64,000 bases of DNA from Paramecium sonneborni (GCA_905182985.1 CAJJDN010000105.1:158991-222990); one strand, 5' to 3'. Counted from the first letter of the stretch, positions 14,130 to 26,703 are shown. Translations and numbers: made by a program. The notes: a model not told the origin generated them from the sequence alone.

Positions 14130-14979
14130 TCATATATTAGTTTTTCCTTTAACTAATTTGCGATCAGAAAATTCTTCTTAAATAGGGAAATAATGTTAAT
14201 GATTATTAATTTATTCTTATTTTTTAACTTTGGCTCTTTATGGAAATGGACTTTCTCCAATTTCTAAGACAGGTTGACATAAAATAGATTGAATTGATTA
14301 AGGATTAATATTTTTTAATCCTGCAACAATAAATTCAGAAGGTTGAGTTGGATATTAAGTGTCTTAGGCTTAAACACTTTGTTAAATTTATTATTTTGGT
14401 TAAGCAGAAACAATGAGCCTTTCTTTTTTGTTATCAACTGATTTTTATCTTTAATTAGATAATTTATCTTCATTTTTAATATCTTCTTTTTTGTGTTATT
14501 GTATAATTTATTATCGAATAACTTCTTAAGCAATAGGTTGATTATTGTTTTTGATAGATTATCTTTATTCATTTAATTTTTGTTATTCTTTTTTAAGTTC
14601 AATTTTGAGTTATTCTTAAAGCATTTTTTCTCTATCTCTTTGACTTGGAGCACTACTTTGAATTCTGGTATTTGGAGTTGATGGAAGTTCTCCTTTTTTT
14701 CTAGAAGCAGAAGGATAATTTTATTAATTATTAATAGGAGATGGATTTCTATCTTTGATTTATCCAGGTACTAAATATAAGAATTAAGAAGATACATGCA
14801 CTATGAGCTCTTTAATTGATTCTAGGTTATTCAACAGTTTTTTTAGTAGGTTCTTCTTTATAATTGGATTTTGGAAGTTATATTTATTGTAATTTGATAG
14901 TTTATAGTAATTCTGCTTTAGAAGTTTATTTTTCAATAGTAGGAATTACTTTTAAATTATTGATAAGTAGGGGAGATTA
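13961..14979. repeat. Direct duplicate, copy 1 (likely unmerged contig end)
   Basis: Matches 14981-15999 base for base wherever I compared it, with a constant offset of 1020. Copy 1 ends exactly at the single N. See the NEK kinase entry: the left contig appears to end here and the right contig to begin with the same sequence. Confidence 0.9.
14130..14979 (-). pseudogene. Truncated second copy of the NEK kinase C-terminal tail (assembly artefact)
   Basis: Contains the same C-terminal exon sequence and the same stop (TGA at 14130-14132) as the NEK gene at 15150-16781, but the kinase domain is missing because the segment ends at the N. It should not be counted as a gene. If the duplication were real it would be an orphan tail with no start codon or catalytic domain. 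Confidence 0.85.
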
Positions 14980-14980
14980 N
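14980..14980. other. Single unresolved base (assembly joint)
   Basis: The only N in the window. It lies exactly between two identical 1019-base segments. Confidence 0.98.
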
Positions 14981-15999
14981 TATTAAAGATTATTAAATAA
15001 AAAGAAAGAAACTAATTTTTATAGTTCTGAGAAAGAATCTAAAAAATGGATTTAATTTTTTAATTATTTGTAATAATGAATATATATAGTAAGATTAAGA
15101 TTAGGAAATATAATACTTTTAGAATAAATAATATTTTTGATTTATATATTCATATATTAGTTTTTCCTTTAACTAATTTGCGATCAGAAAATTCTTCTTA
15201 AATAGGGAAATAATGTTAATGATTATTAATTTATTCTTATTTTTTAACTTTGGCTCTTTATGGAAATGGACTTTCTCCAATTTCTAAGACAGGTTGACAT
15301 AAAATAGATTGAATTGATTAAGGATTAATATTTTTTAATCCTGCAACAATAAATTCAGAAGGTTGAGTTGGATATTAAGTGTCTTAGGCTTAAACACTTT
15401 GTTAAATTTATTATTTTGGTTAAGCAGAAACAATGAGCCTTTCTTTTTTGTTATCAACTGATTTTTATCTTTAATTAGATAATTTATCTTCATTTTTAAT
15501 ATCTTCTTTTTTGTGTTATTGTATAATTTATTATCGAATAACTTCTTAAGCAATAGGTTGATTATTGTTTTTGATAGATTATCTTTATTCATTTAATTTT
15601 TGTTATTCTTTTTTAAGTTCAATTTTGAGTTATTCTTAAAGCATTTTTTCTCTATCTCTTTGACTTGGAGCACTACTTTGAATTCTGGTATTTGGAGTTG
15701 ATGGAAGTTCTCCTTTTTTTCTAGAAGCAGAAGGATAATTTTATTAATTATTAATAGGAGATGGATTTCTATCTTTGATTTATCCAGGTACTAAATATAA
15801 GAATTAAGAAGATACATGCACTATGAGCTCTTTAATTGATTCTAGGTTATTCAACAGTTTTTTTAGTAGGTTCTTCTTTATAATTGGATTTTGGAAGTTA
15901 TATTTATTGTAATTTGATAGTTTATAGTAATTCTGCTTTAGAAGTTTATTTTTCAATAGTAGGAATTACTTTTAAATTATTGATAAGTAGGGGAGATTA
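14981..15999. repeat. Direct duplicate, copy 2
   Basis: Second copy of 13961-14979. It continues without break into the rest of the NEK kinase, so this copy is the one in correct context on its right side; copy 1 is in correct context on its left side. Confidence 0.9.
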
Positions 16000-16781
16000 C
16001 AGGATTTGATTACATGATAGTCTTTTCATAGGTTGAACTTAAATCATTTATACAATAATTGATTATAAGTCTCTGGAATATTGTTTAGGTAAACATTCAA
16101 ATAGTCCTCTTTAAATTTTATTGCATAATGCTTTTAAATCAGGAGCTTTGAATGGTAATTTAAGAGAAGCCATTTCATATATAACACAACCTAAACTCCA
16201 AATATCACTCATAGAATTATATGCTTCATTTCTCCAGACTTCTGGACTTGCATAATAGGGGGTTCCAGTTTATGTATAGGCAAAACCTTTTTTAGTAACT
16301 TTGGAGACATTCAAATCTCCTAACTTATAATTGCCATTAGAAATGAATATGTTTGCAGTTTTTAAATCTCTATGAACAATTTTATTGTCATGTAATTTCT
16401 TCAGACTAAATAAAATCATATCAGATACCCTTTGGTAATTTAAAATAAAGCTTTCCAAATTTCTGTTTCATGGAATAATTGATTGCCTGTCTATTTAATT
16501 TTATTCTGCAAATCCCCTTATGTGGCAAACTCCATAATAATATAGAGCATATTATCATCAATGAATGCATCTTTATAATTAATTATATTTGGATCATCAA
16601 ATGAAGCCAATATTCTAACTTCGTTAAGAGCATTTTCTTTTTCTTTTTCTTTCAAATCATATAGTTTAACTTTCTTCATTGCATAAACTTGTTGATCAGA
16701 TTTTCTAATGACTTTAAAAACTTAACTATAGGATCCCTCACCTAGTCGGTTGAGTATTTCAAAATCACTAATTCTAGACAT
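15150..16781 (-). CDS. NEK (NIMA-related) protein kinase
   Basis: Kinase domain at the N terminus, residues ~1-255: glycine loop GEGSYSQV, lysine in VYAMKKV, MEFATQGDLQNKI, catalytic loop HRDLKTANIF, metal loop DLN, activation segment GTPYYASPEVW, and SDIWSLGCVIYEM. DLN in place of DFG and the HRDLK-ANIF form are typical of NEKs. The rest is a Gln/Lys-rich tail of ~270 residues with coiled-coil tendency and Ser/Pro patches. Two introns (23 nt at 16406-16428; 25 nt in the tail) give 527 residues with exact closure. NEKs are greatly expanded in ciliates and act in cilium length control and basal-body duplication. The 3' half is duplicated left of the N at 14980. Confidence 0.9.
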
Positions 16782-16809
16782 ATTAATATTATATATATTT
16801 TATTATTTA

Positions 16810-18901
16810 TCATTCTGAACTATGTTCTATTTATTTGAAATTCCATCCTTGTTCGCCATCAAATTGAATCATGTAATCATGATGTTTGAATAAAGAAGGT
16901 CTATGACTAACAGTGAATAGTGTAATTCCCAACATTTTAGCAGTCTAATATAAGGTGGCTTCAACATCCATTGAAACAGCACTAGTACATTCATCTTAGA
17001 ATAAATAATTAATAATAAATACCTAAAATGGCAAATACTGGTTTATGATAGAATAATCTACCCATAGCAATTCTCTACTTTTCTCCACCACTTAAGACAT
17101 CATTCCAATCATTACATTTATCAAATCCACCTTCTCTTACTACTAAATAATCTAAATGAACTAATCTTAACAATTCAGTTAAATCATCATCTGAAACCTT
17201 CTTTCTTAACATTTATAATTTGGTATGAGGATATATGATTTAATCTCTTAATGTTCCAGCTGGTAAATAAGGTCTCTATGGAATATAAAATAATTTATCA
17301 ATATGAGGTCTATATAATCTACCACCAGATATTGGCCATAAACCTCCCAAGGTTCTAAACAATGATGATTTTCCACATCCATTTGGACCAGTAACTATAC
17401 AATTCATATTTGGTTTAATCTACATATTATTTTTATAATATTACTTCAAAAGTCATCTTTTATGCTAATATATCATTATTAGGTGATATTATAGGAACTT
17501 CTTCAAATTTGATAGTATTTTCTGTTTCAATTATCTATCCTCTATTCATAGAAACTAATGATTATTTCTATGCAAAATATCCTGGTTAATTTTCATTAGT
17601 TTATAACATTGTTCTCATATACTTACCATTAATTAAATCTTTTAAAACTTCATCTAATTCAGCAACTAAAGTTGTATATCCTGCTAATTATTATATTTCT
17701 TTATATGAAACAACTAATCTTCCAATAGCTTTAGCTAAATTGATCAATAAAGATGAATTTCTAACATAATCTCTTGTAATTGCTGAAGCATCATTATTTA
17801 CACTTTTTAAATATTCCTCTCTTCTACTACCAAATACGGGTAAACCAACAACTGCATAACCTACCATTACTGCACCATATTTCACTAACATACTATCAAA
17901 TACTCCCATATATAATCTTTTTAATATAATCTAATTTGTATGTCCAATCAAATTATTAAATGAATTTGTAATTCTTGTTTTTTCCCAAGCATGTCCTCTA
18001 TAAAATGCTATCTCTTCACTATGATAAACCAAATCACTATGACAAGCTCTATAATCTCCTTCTAATCTTTATTCTATTGCTGTCAATTTACCAAAAGGAG
18101 GACTTAAAAATCTTAATAAAAATCCAGAAACCAAATAATATATTATTACATACATTGGGCCTTTATACCCTACCAATTCAGCTAATTTTCTAGAGAACAT
18201 TACAATATCTAAAACTGGTTTAGAAAAATTAGAATATATTTAAGATAATGAATTTGCCCATTTTTCAATATCTGCTGTTAATCTTTAATCAGGATTAGCA
18301 ATACGACTGTCTAAATTACTCAATTAATAAAAGATCATATCATTCAAATAAATATCATGGAAATGCTATGTTAATCTTTTTCTAAATCTAATTGCTAATG
18401 ATTTATTCAAATAATCCAAAAATGAATTTACAAATGATGCAGGTATAGCAACAAACCCTAATTTGAAAATTCTCTATAAAAACATATTCAAGTCTTATTC
18501 TATAATAGCTCTTACTATTTGTCCATTTACATTAGCTATAAAAATACTTAAAAATGTTCTTGCTACTAAGGATGCTCTATAACTTAGATATTATCTTACG
18601 TTAACAATGATAAATCTAAAATTTCTGGTGAACTCACACTTGGTATTACTATTTTCAATAATTTCAAAATCCTTTTAAAGAACATGAGATCAACGTTACC
18701 TTTTCCTTTTTTTTCTTCTCTCTTTATTTTAATATTCTCAGTCTATGATTTTGTCAATCTAATCTTAAGTAAGTAGAGAATCACTGCTATTACAGCTCCT
18801 GAAATCATCTAATTACATTATTCATTTATTCTTACTTTTCTCTTTGTTGATTTCAACATAAACTATTTCACATCTAAGAGTTTTGAAAACACAGGAGGCA
18901 T
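16810..18901 (-). CDS. ABCD-type (peroxisomal) ABC half transporter
   Basis: Half transporter with an N-terminal membrane domain and a C-terminal ATPase. The membrane domain shows ABCD hallmarks: [48 protein letters not shown], and the EEA-like [11 protein letters not shown] loop. The ATPase has Walker [10 protein letters not shown], the Q-loop region [15 protein letters not shown], signature LSGGEKQR, Walker [13 protein letters not shown] and H-loop VSHRPS, ending in the ABCD-type [13 protein letters not shown] proteins dimerise and import long-chain acyl-CoA into peroxisomes. Four introns (27, 23, 25, 28 nt) give 662 residues. The start at 18901 was chosen because it begins a clean coding frame. 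The stop is 28 bp from the NEK start, same strand. Confidence 0.93.
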
Positions 18902-19230
18902 GTTATGTATATTAATATTAGCAATAAATATTTAATATGTGCTAATTATTTTATATTTTATTAATAAATTCTTATTACTATTGTTTTCTCTAATATTCCT
19001 AAGAAAATCAAGACGCATCTTATTTCATCTCATCATAACAAATTTTATAATATTTAATATTTATAATATGTTTTTATAAATTCTTGTAATTTCATATAGC
19101 CTTACACTATCCAACTATTTTTAACTAATTTATAATAAACTTCAATCAAATACAAGACGCTAAATTAATTTAATTCATAAATTCGAGTTTATCATTACAA
19201 AGATTCCAATATAAATTTATAATAGTTAAA

Positions 19231-19464
19231 ATGAGGCACTCTGTACAAATTCAGGTACTTAGAGATGGATTAATAGAATTTAATCCTAGGATATAAATAA
19301 ATTCACCTAAGACTTTATCACTATTTTATTTAATAAAAAAAATAGGATATAAAAAAAGAGTTTAACATTTGAGTTTTGTAATTATAAATGATGTTATTCA
19401 TTAAATACGAAGAGATAAACATTAGGAATTATTTACTTTTCTAACTGAATATATTGATTTATGA
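19231..19464 (+). CDS. Small hypothetical protein (77 aa)
   Basis: An uninterrupted frame starting MRHSVQIQVLRDGLIEFNP and ending EYIDL. Composition is balanced and charged, unlike random AT-rich translation, but no family is recognisable. It lies between the ABCD start and FKBP start. The flanks (18902-19230 and 19465-19587) show nothing else. It may be chance. Confidence 0.4.
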
Positions 19465-19587
19465 TTAATTAATTTAATAAATTATTATTAGACTAATTCT
19501 AGAATTTTATAGAAAAATCTATTTCCAGAAAAAAATGCTATTTTTGAGTTGAACACTTTTCATTTTGTTAAAATCATTAAATATAAG

Positions 19588-20688
19588 ATGGAAGCAGAAT
19601 TCATTAATTTAATTGAAGATGGAGGAGTTAAGAAAAGAATACTTTAAGAAGGTTAAGGTGATTTACCTATTGATGGATCAAGATGTAAGATTCTATATAA
19701 AGGAACTTTGGATGATGGAACTATGTTTGATTCTTCATTGAATTCAGATAAACCTTATAAATATAGGATTGGAAAGGAATAATTAGTAAAAGGTTTCGAT
19801 ATTGCATTAAAATCTATGAAAGTTGGAGAAAAAGCAGAATTTAAAATGACTTCAAATTATGGTTATGGTGATGATGGAGATTCTTATAAAAATGTTCCTA
19901 AAAATGCTAATTTGACATATGAACTAGAATTAGTCAATTTTAAATAACCTAAAAAAAGAAAATGGTAATTTAATATACATAATTATTTTAGGGAAATGAC
20001 CCCAGAAGAAAAGCATCAAGAAGCTATTAATAAAAGAACTAAAGGCACAGCCACCTTTAAATAATTAAATTATAAAGAAGCTTAAAAAATTTACAAGAAA
20101 GCACTTTCTTATTGTACTTTGACAAATGAAGAAGGTAATGAATTAAAAGCAAGTGTACAACTTAATTTATCAATTTGTTGTTATTAATTAGAAGAATATA
20201 AAGAATCAATAGATTATGCGAAAAAAGCTCTTGAATTAAATACTAATTAATAATAAAAATTAAAAGCTCTATATAGAAAAGCTCTTGCTAATATTAAAAT
20301 TGCTGAACTTGAAGAAGCATTAGCTGATTTGAGAGAAGCTTTCAAAATAGATTCAACTAATTCAGCTGTTATTGAGGAATTATCAAGAGTCAAATAATTA
20401 TTAAAAGAAGCAAGAATGAAAGAAAAAGAAATTTATTCTAAATTATTCTAATAGAAACTTTATGATGAATCAGAAATAGAGCCAAAGAAAATTGAAATAA
20501 AAGAAACTAAATCAGAAGGTTCAAGTTGTTGTGATCCTAATGAAAAAATAGAAGAAGAGACTTAATCTAAACCAACTAATGAGAATAATAATGGTTAAAT
20601 ATAAGAAGAAAAATCTGATGTTAGAGAATAAATAAAAACTGAAAATAATGAAAATAAAATAGTTGAAGAATCTGTTACCAGTGCTTGA
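19588..20688 (+). CDS. FKBP-type peptidyl-prolyl isomerase with TPR repeats
   Basis: Residues ~25-120 form an FKBP domain: YKGTLDDGTMFDSS, then GKEQLVKGFDIALKSMKVGEKAEF, NYGYGDDG and LTYELELVNF. After a KKRKW linker come three TPR motifs (KGTATFKQLNYKEAQKIYKKAL; LNLSICCYQLEEYKESIDYAKKAL; KALYRKALANIKIAELEEALADLREA). I wrote these as separate families; each is a degenerate 34-residue repeat. FKBP-TPR proteins are Hsp90 co-chaperones (FKBP52/FKBP38-like). The tail is acidic with a GSSCCDP cluster. One 27-nt intron at 19965-19991 gives 357 residues. The FKBP fold is certain; activity toward proline is likely. Confidence 0.93.
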
Positions 20689-21099
20689 TAATGATGATGT
20701 TTCATTTTATTATATTTTATTTTCAATATTTCTATTAACTTTTATTAGTTATTTTTTAAGTTAATTTTATTTGAAGAATATCTTCTAAGTCGTTTTATTA
20801 ACAATATAATTCATTCACATAATTTTATTTAGATTATGACAGTTAACTTTAAATCAAAAATGATAATTTACCTTTATGGTTACAATTTCATTTTGTTTTA
20901 GAAAAAGCTATTTAATCAACTTATTATATTTTTAATATTTCAATATTAAAATATGAATTGGTCAAATGTTTCATTTCATCTTTTAAAATATGAACATGCC
21001 AGAATAAATGGGAATTAAATTCAACAATAATAATTAAAAACTTCACCAAATAATTTATCTTTCTCAATCCCTTCATAACAAGAATAATTATAAGAAAAA
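20689..21099. other. Intergenic, no gene seen
   Basis: 411 bp of AT-rich DNA. The reverse frame open at 20924-21145 has no protein-like features and overlaps the next gene's start, so I left it out. An upstream exon of the next gene cannot be excluded. Confidence 0.4.
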
Positions 21100-21795
21100 A
21101 TGAGATGCAAATCTGTTCTTTGTGATGAATTTGGAAATTGGTCAAACAAATACAAAACTTCTCATGATCTTCTTATTGAATTTCCTTAGCATAAAAAATA
21201 GAGACTTACTCAGATAATCGTTCAAAATTTAAGTATTAGTTATCTAATTTAGAAAAAAATCCCATAAACTATTAATAAAATTCGTTTAGAAATATTGTTG
21301 TAAAATCTCAAGGACCCTAAAATATTCACATTAGCACATTTAACAAAAGATTAAAAGATATTAAGCATTAAGAATATGAATTAAATTTGGATAGTAAAGA
21401 TGGAAGTGATTTACATGCAAAGAATCTATAAAAAATAAAATTAATTAAATTTCATAAGTAAGAAGTTGATCCTAGCATTGAAACTATGTATACTGGTTTC
21501 TTAAGTTGTTCAGGAGAAAGTCCTAGAATCAAAGCCTTAAAAAGTAAAATCACATATAATCATAGAAACATCGAATAAATTTATTTTAAAATAAACCCTT
21601 TAAAAAACTAATTTAATTGATAAGATAATACTTGATAGTAAAATCACTTCAAAAACAACTTTTTCTCCTCGATAAATATTGAATCATTAACATAAAAAGA
21701 CAATATCTAATGTTCACTCTGCTTATTCAGAATAAAACAAATTTCTTCGTAGAATTATCGCCAATTCTCACCATATAAATATTTTAAATAAGTGA
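21100..21795 (+). CDS. Hypothetical protein (217 aa)
   Basis: Starts MRCKSVLCDEFGNW and ends HHINILNK. No frame is open throughout; two introns reconcile three frames: a 20-nt intron GTATTAG...TTTAG after VQNL and a 22-nt intron GTAAAAT...CATAG after IKALK. Exact frame closure results. The product is basic, Ser/Asn-rich and hydrophilic with no membrane segment. Short Ser/Pro motifs (ESPRIK, TTFSPRQ) could be phosphorylation or docking sites. I do not recognise a family. Confidence 0.6.
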
Positions 21796-21991
21796 TAATG
21801 AGCTATTTTAAGTTATTTTATTTATATGTCTAAATTTATATATTAACTCATAGACTAAAAAATAAATAAATTTAAAACAAATTTTGATGTTTTTTTGCTC
21901 AACAAATATTAAAAAAATTTAATTTGATAGAAAAATTTTCTAACTTATATTTGTTGGATTATTTAAAAAGAGTTAACAACAGTTTAAAAAA

Positions 21992-22246
21992 ATGAATACA
22001 AGAAACTTCTAATCGTTTTTAATTCATCAAAATAAAAAAGTTTTTTAATTTAGATAGGATTAATACTAACTGGTACTGTTTTAATAATTATATACTTTAA
22101 ATTATGAAAATGAACAATTTTAGATCAATACAAAAGTAAAACAGCAAAAAAAACTAAAGATTAAATCTTAAAAATTTTTTCAATTTATTACTTCCAGTCA
22201 TTTCCTATAAGTTTTTTAAGATTAATCATGTATTAAATTTTTTTGA
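21992..22246 (+). CDS. Possible small protein (84 aa)
   Basis: An open frame from MNTRNFQSFLIHQ to CIKFF, Gln-rich and without introns. It lies in a gap between larger genes. The composition is only weakly protein-like and the reading could be chance. Confidence 0.3.
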
Positions 22247-22309
22247 TTTGCAAAAATATTTACTAAATTCAATAAAAATAATATAAAAATAACTTGAAAA
22301 ATTATAATC

Positions 22310-22528
22310 ATGCAATCAAATTCAAACTAACTTAACGAAAAGAATATTTCCACAGACAATATTAGCTAACAAAACATAATTATATCATAAGGTAATAATA
22401 ATATAGCAAGTTAAAACAAATCAAATATTTCTTATAATTCTAAAATAGCATAATTCTCACCACTTAGTATTGCAAAATTGTTTGATAATTAAGAAGAATT
22501 ATTAGATGATTCCGATAGAAATAAATGA
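22310..22528 (+). CDS. Small hydrophilic protein (72 aa)
   Basis: Frame MQSNSNQLNEKNIST... ending LLDDSDRNK. Ser/Asn-rich with an acidic C-terminal helix (LFDNQEELLDDSD). No introns. It converges on the - strand gene ending at 22618, 89 bp away, a normal spacing here. No family recognised. Confidence 0.45.
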
Positions 22529-22617
22529 ATAAACCAAATTGATTATCCTTCTTGGTAGAGAATGAGATAGATTAAATAAAATAAAAAAATATATAAATAT
22601 AATTTTAGAGTTCTTTT

Positions 22618-23593
22618 TCATTTTTTATTAAATTAATTTTTATATGGTTATGCCATAACTTTCTTTTATTATTTAATATTTCCATTAGGAAATAATCCTC
22701 GTTTTGGAGGTGATATTATTTTAACATCTTGAGCTATTTATGTAAATTATTTTGAGGTTTTATTCTTCATAATTTATTGTAAAGACAAATCCTTGAATCC
22801 TTTCATTAAAAGATCTGGTTAAGGCTTTTTTTCTTAAATATTAGTGTTTACACTAAAAAGTTAATCTGGATATCTAATATTAATTAATTATTATTTTAAC
22901 TTATTGTTTTGTTTCGAGAATAGGCATTTTAATATAGATTCGTTTTTCGTACACTCTTTAAAAGCATTTACATAATTACTTTAAGCTCTTTAATTTTAAA
23001 TGCTTCTATCATTTAAGTTTTTCTTTTCAGAAGCACAATTTTTACATTTTGGTGAAAGGTATGAGATCTCATAAGTGAAAAAACCCAATTTTTTTCGTTT
23101 ATTAGGTTTAGTTTAAACAGAAGCATCTTAAATAGAAGTATTTGACATTTATGTCTTAATTCTGTCTAGTTATGAATCATTTTAAAATTCAACCGAATAA
23201 TCTGTTTTTGTAGGTTTTTTATTTTTAGATGGTAAATCGTCACTAAAATTATTAAATTGTTTACTGAATAGCATAGGTTTTAGAATGATTTAATTTAGTA
23301 GATTTTAAAATATTAGTGTCAACAAGGTTTAACAAATTAGATAATGCAGTTTTGGAAATATTGTCTTGAGATTTGAAATGTCTAACAGTTTTTGTAGGAT
23401 TGCAATCATATTCAATCTCATTGGGTTCAGTTTTGAAATTAGGTTAGTTTTCTAAGGCATTTGAATGTTTATGCATGCTCTCAAATTGTGAATCAATCAT
23501 TCTCAACAATCCTTCAACTTTTTATTCATGTTTTTAATCTGGGGATAACCTTAAAACATTTATTAAGTAGGACATACAACTAATATTATCCAT
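22618..23593 (-). CDS. Hypothetical basic protein (317 aa)
   Basis: Starts MDNISCMSYLINVLRLSP. One 22-nt intron (GTAAACAA...TTTTAG, after the codons for TYAI) joins two exons and closes the frame. The protein is hydrophilic and Lys/Gln/Asn/Ser-rich. It has a possible metal-binding pair KCKNC and a C-terminal stretch KIISPPKRGLFPNG that looks like a short linear motif. No known family. The + strand is open for much of this region except for two TGA codons, which first suggested a membrane-protein pseudogene; the - strand gene explains it better. Confidence 0.7.
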
Positions 23594-23931
23594 TTCTGTT
23601 TAAGCAGTGCATTTTTTTATTTGGCGAATAGACAGTATATTATTACATTTAACAACTGAAAAAATATAAAATTTATTTAATAAGATAAAAAATAAAATGA
23701 AAAAAATGAAATTGCTAAAATATTAATAAATTAAACATCTCTTTAATATATGATAACTAATTCATATATATTAGATATATATTTAATTAAGATAACATCT
23801 TATTCTGTGACATCTTTGATTTTTCTATCTCATTATGTAATATATGAAATTTACTTATATATATATCTAAGCATTACTCAATTATTATCAAACTTTTATT
23901 TGCTTTATTAATAAAATAAAAAATCAATTCA
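23594..23931. other. Intergenic, no gene seen
   Basis: 338 bp AT-rich stretch between the hypothetical gene's start and the stop of SSF1. Contains alternating TA tracts near 23765-23870. No supported ORF. Confidence 0.5.
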
Positions 23932-25109
23932 TCATTGCTATTTAACTTTTTTATTTACATTATCAAATTCTTCGATATCTTATTTTTTTGTTTTTTTCTA
24001 TAAATTTTATTCTTATTCTTCTCTTCTTTTATGCTTTAATAACATTTTTCTTCTTTTAATTTTCCTTAATTTTTCAACTGCTTTGTTAGTTTTTGTTACT
24101 AAAAATTTATAATTATTTATTTACCAACTCTATTGTAAACAACATTCCCCTACATAAATCCTTCTTCAATTTTATATAGTTTTAATTCTAATCTAGGTCC
24201 AACTTCATGTAATCTAATACTCATTTATTATTTTTTATGTTATTTATTTTCGATTTCCAATTCTTCTAAATCAGATTATTCTGTATCCGAAGCAAACATT
24301 TAGTGATTATTTTATAAAAAATCAGAAAAGTTATTATAATTTGAGAGATTAGGTAATTTATTTGCTTTAATGATTTTTTTAATTTTTTTATTTATTCCTT
24401 TTAAATTAAAACTTATGTAATAATGTCTTATGTAGATCTTATCATTTTTATATGAAAACAATATAACTCTCTTTTATGTCTTTGGATTTGTATTTTATAC
24501 ATTAATAGCAGGAAACATAGATTAGATCATATTTCCTACTAATTTTATGTGATCACTTGTTGGTTTTTTAGGATCATCTGATTAAAATTCAGTCTAAAAT
24601 CCATTCATCACAAGTAAAGGAGGTGAAAACACTCTTGAAAAGGATTTAAACTTTCTTTAAGCATTCAACACTTCATTTCTATTTGCATATTTAAGAACAC
24701 GGAATGTGAAAGTTGGTCCTCTAGGATTTTAAATAAATCTTATATATGAATCTAATATTATTATAACATATAATACTCTTATTAGTTTATGTCATAATAA
24801 TCATATGTGATACTAAATAATAACCAGCTGCCTTTATATAATCTTTCATTTTAGTTTTATCTGATTCTTATAAATTCATGCTTGTAAATGGATACATAAC
24901 ATCTCTATAATCATCAACTAACTAACGAATTGTTGATGAAACTTTTCCTCTCTTTAATATAAATGCTTTAAAATAGAAATTATATTAAACCTTTTGGTGT
25001 TTATCCTATTAAATCAAGATCTTCTTCTGTAGCTTCTTTATGAGTTCTTGTTTTTTTCTATTTTTATTATTAATTTACTTTTTACCCTTCTTCCTCCAAC
25101 TTTAGGCAT
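23932..25109 (-). CDS. SSF1: SSF1/Peter Pan, Brix-domain ribosome biogenesis factor
   Basis: A nucleolar protein of large (60S) ribosomal subunit assembly that binds pre-rRNA through its Brix domain. Typical blocks: MPKVGGRRKKTRTHKE at the start, QLVDDYRDVMYPFT, NPRGPTFTFRVLKYA, LVMNGF, MIQSMFPAINV, RHYYISFN, and near the C terminus SIRLHEVGPRLELKLYKIEE, which is diagnostic of the PPAN/SSF branch. The tail is Lys/Arg-rich, as expected for a nucleolar protein. Four introns (28, 25, 25, 26 nt) give 357 residues. It is followed on the same strand by the helicase and preceded by the cyclin, but separate promoters are likely. Confidence 0.93.
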
Positions 25110-25168
25110 TAATTAAAAATAATTAAAAAATTTTATATTAAAAACAAACAAAAATAAACACATGCCTT

Positions 25169-25701
25169 TCATTATTCTTGATATAACCTCAACTTTTTTA
25201 AGTAATTATTGTAACGATCTTTCGAAATATATAAGTCATAATTTAAAAGTTCTAACAATTCTGATTCCAATTAGTTCAGCTCTTTTAAAGTGATACCAGC
25301 TATTTTTGAATAATAATCATTTCTATAGTAATCATCATCTTAAAATTTTATAGCTAAAACTATTGCAATCATTAAAAACCTATATTCATATCATTTACAT
25401 ACCTATGAACACAATGGCTATTTAACAAAATTTCTTAATGTTATTCTTAAACTTTATCCAAGTAAATTAATGCAATAATGAAACATTCATCTGTACATTT
25501 TGCATACTTTGCTATTCGAATTAAGTAATTTTCAAGTGTTATTGCAGGTATTTTAGAAGCATGAAATGGTGTTTATTAAGAATCTAATTTATCTGTTTCT
25601 TCAACTATCTCTTCCAATATTGTTGCGATGCATTTTAAGATAGTTGGTTATTTAGTTCTTTCATGATTCTATATATTAATTTATGTGCTTATTTCTGTCA
25701 T
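25169..25701 (-). CDS. PHO80-like (P/U-type) cyclin
   Basis: A 169-residue cyclin: KCIATILEEIVEETD, FHASKIPAITLENYLIRIAKY, then ALIYLDKVQEQ, NSHCVHRFLMIAIVLAIKF and the AGITLKELNQLESELLELL block. These match the single cyclin box of the PHO80/CYCP/CYCU class, which pairs with Pho85/CDK5-type kinases. One 23-nt intron sits inside the CVHRF codons. Length is typical for this compact class. The partner kinase and process are not shown by the sequence; basal-body or nutrient functions are known for relatives. Confidence 0.88.
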
Positions 25702-26703
25702 ATTATTTTTATATTAGTAATATGCTTATTTTAAAATATTTAATCTAAATCAAATTAAAAATAAATATTCATACACTCTTAATTAAATCTGATGCAGCAA
25801 TTTTCTTTAATTATTAGAATCAGAATTCTAATGCTTTTCTATTAATCCTTTCAATTTATTTCATTTTGTTACTTACTATTAATAATTATAAAAATTTTCT
25901 ATTTCTCAAAAACTTTAATAATTTACTCTCTTTTTATTAATAACTTTTATTAAAACTTTAAATAAATTTATTAATAAATTTTTGCTTTTTTTCACATTAT
26001 TTATGATGATAAAAATTTTAATTAACTTAAATTTAAAATATATATAACTTTATTTTAATAAAATAGCTTCTTAAGCAATATTAAAGTAATAAAGCTCAAA
26101 TTTATTTTTTGACACTACTTTCTGAAAATTTATTAAATATCTCCTTTAAATAAATAAATAAATAATTCTTTTATTGTTTCTTAAATTTATCATGGATCCT
26201 ATAAGACTTTTAATAAATTTATTGAAAATAATTTTTTAATGAAAATAATATATTTGTCTAGGATATTAAAATTAACAATATTTTTTTCTTTTTGGGTTTT
26301 TATCTGCAAATTTAACATAAACAGACAAATAGGAATCTTATCTTAAAAATTTTAGTTTCCTAAATTTGAATAAGGAGGATGAATAATTACCTACAATGAA
26401 TTTGATTATGTTATCATGATTCAAATTTAATGAATTCTTAATATACTTAATGTTAAACTTCATTCCAAAATCCACTTATATAAATTTCTGGTATATCTCA
26501 AATTGAATTTATCAACTTATTTCACAATTTAAAAATATCATATAATTTATGTGTATTTAATTTTACTTTTGCAAGTACAAAGCTTATGTGAAATAGAGGT
26601 AAATTCATATGAGAAAATTAGAAGTTTAGAAACTAGAAGTAATGGATGAAAAAAATAATGATCAATTTAAAAATATATATGTTATTATTTTTAATAATAA
26701 TAA
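25702..26703. other. Intergenic 1 kb, no secure gene
   Basis: Unusually long empty space for this compact genome. On the - strand near 25750-25880 a short frame reads NRKALEF, TGA, then FQQLKKIAASDLIKSV, which looks protein-like but is interrupted by TGA; I could not find an intron that removes it. It may be a decayed exon. Elsewhere only AT-rich sequence. Confidence 0.4.

Noticed and set aside
14315..14572. 85-codon - strand ORF present twice, as if a gene pair
   Set aside because: It is an internal part of the NEK tail seen with the standard-start rule, and the second copy is the assembly duplicate.
22529..23600. + strand reading of a multi-pass membrane protein with two in-frame TGA codons where Trp would fit
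   Set aside because: The - strand carries a 317-residue gene with one 22-nt intron and exact closure. The + frame is its antisense shadow, and TGA reassignment is not needed elsewhere in the window.
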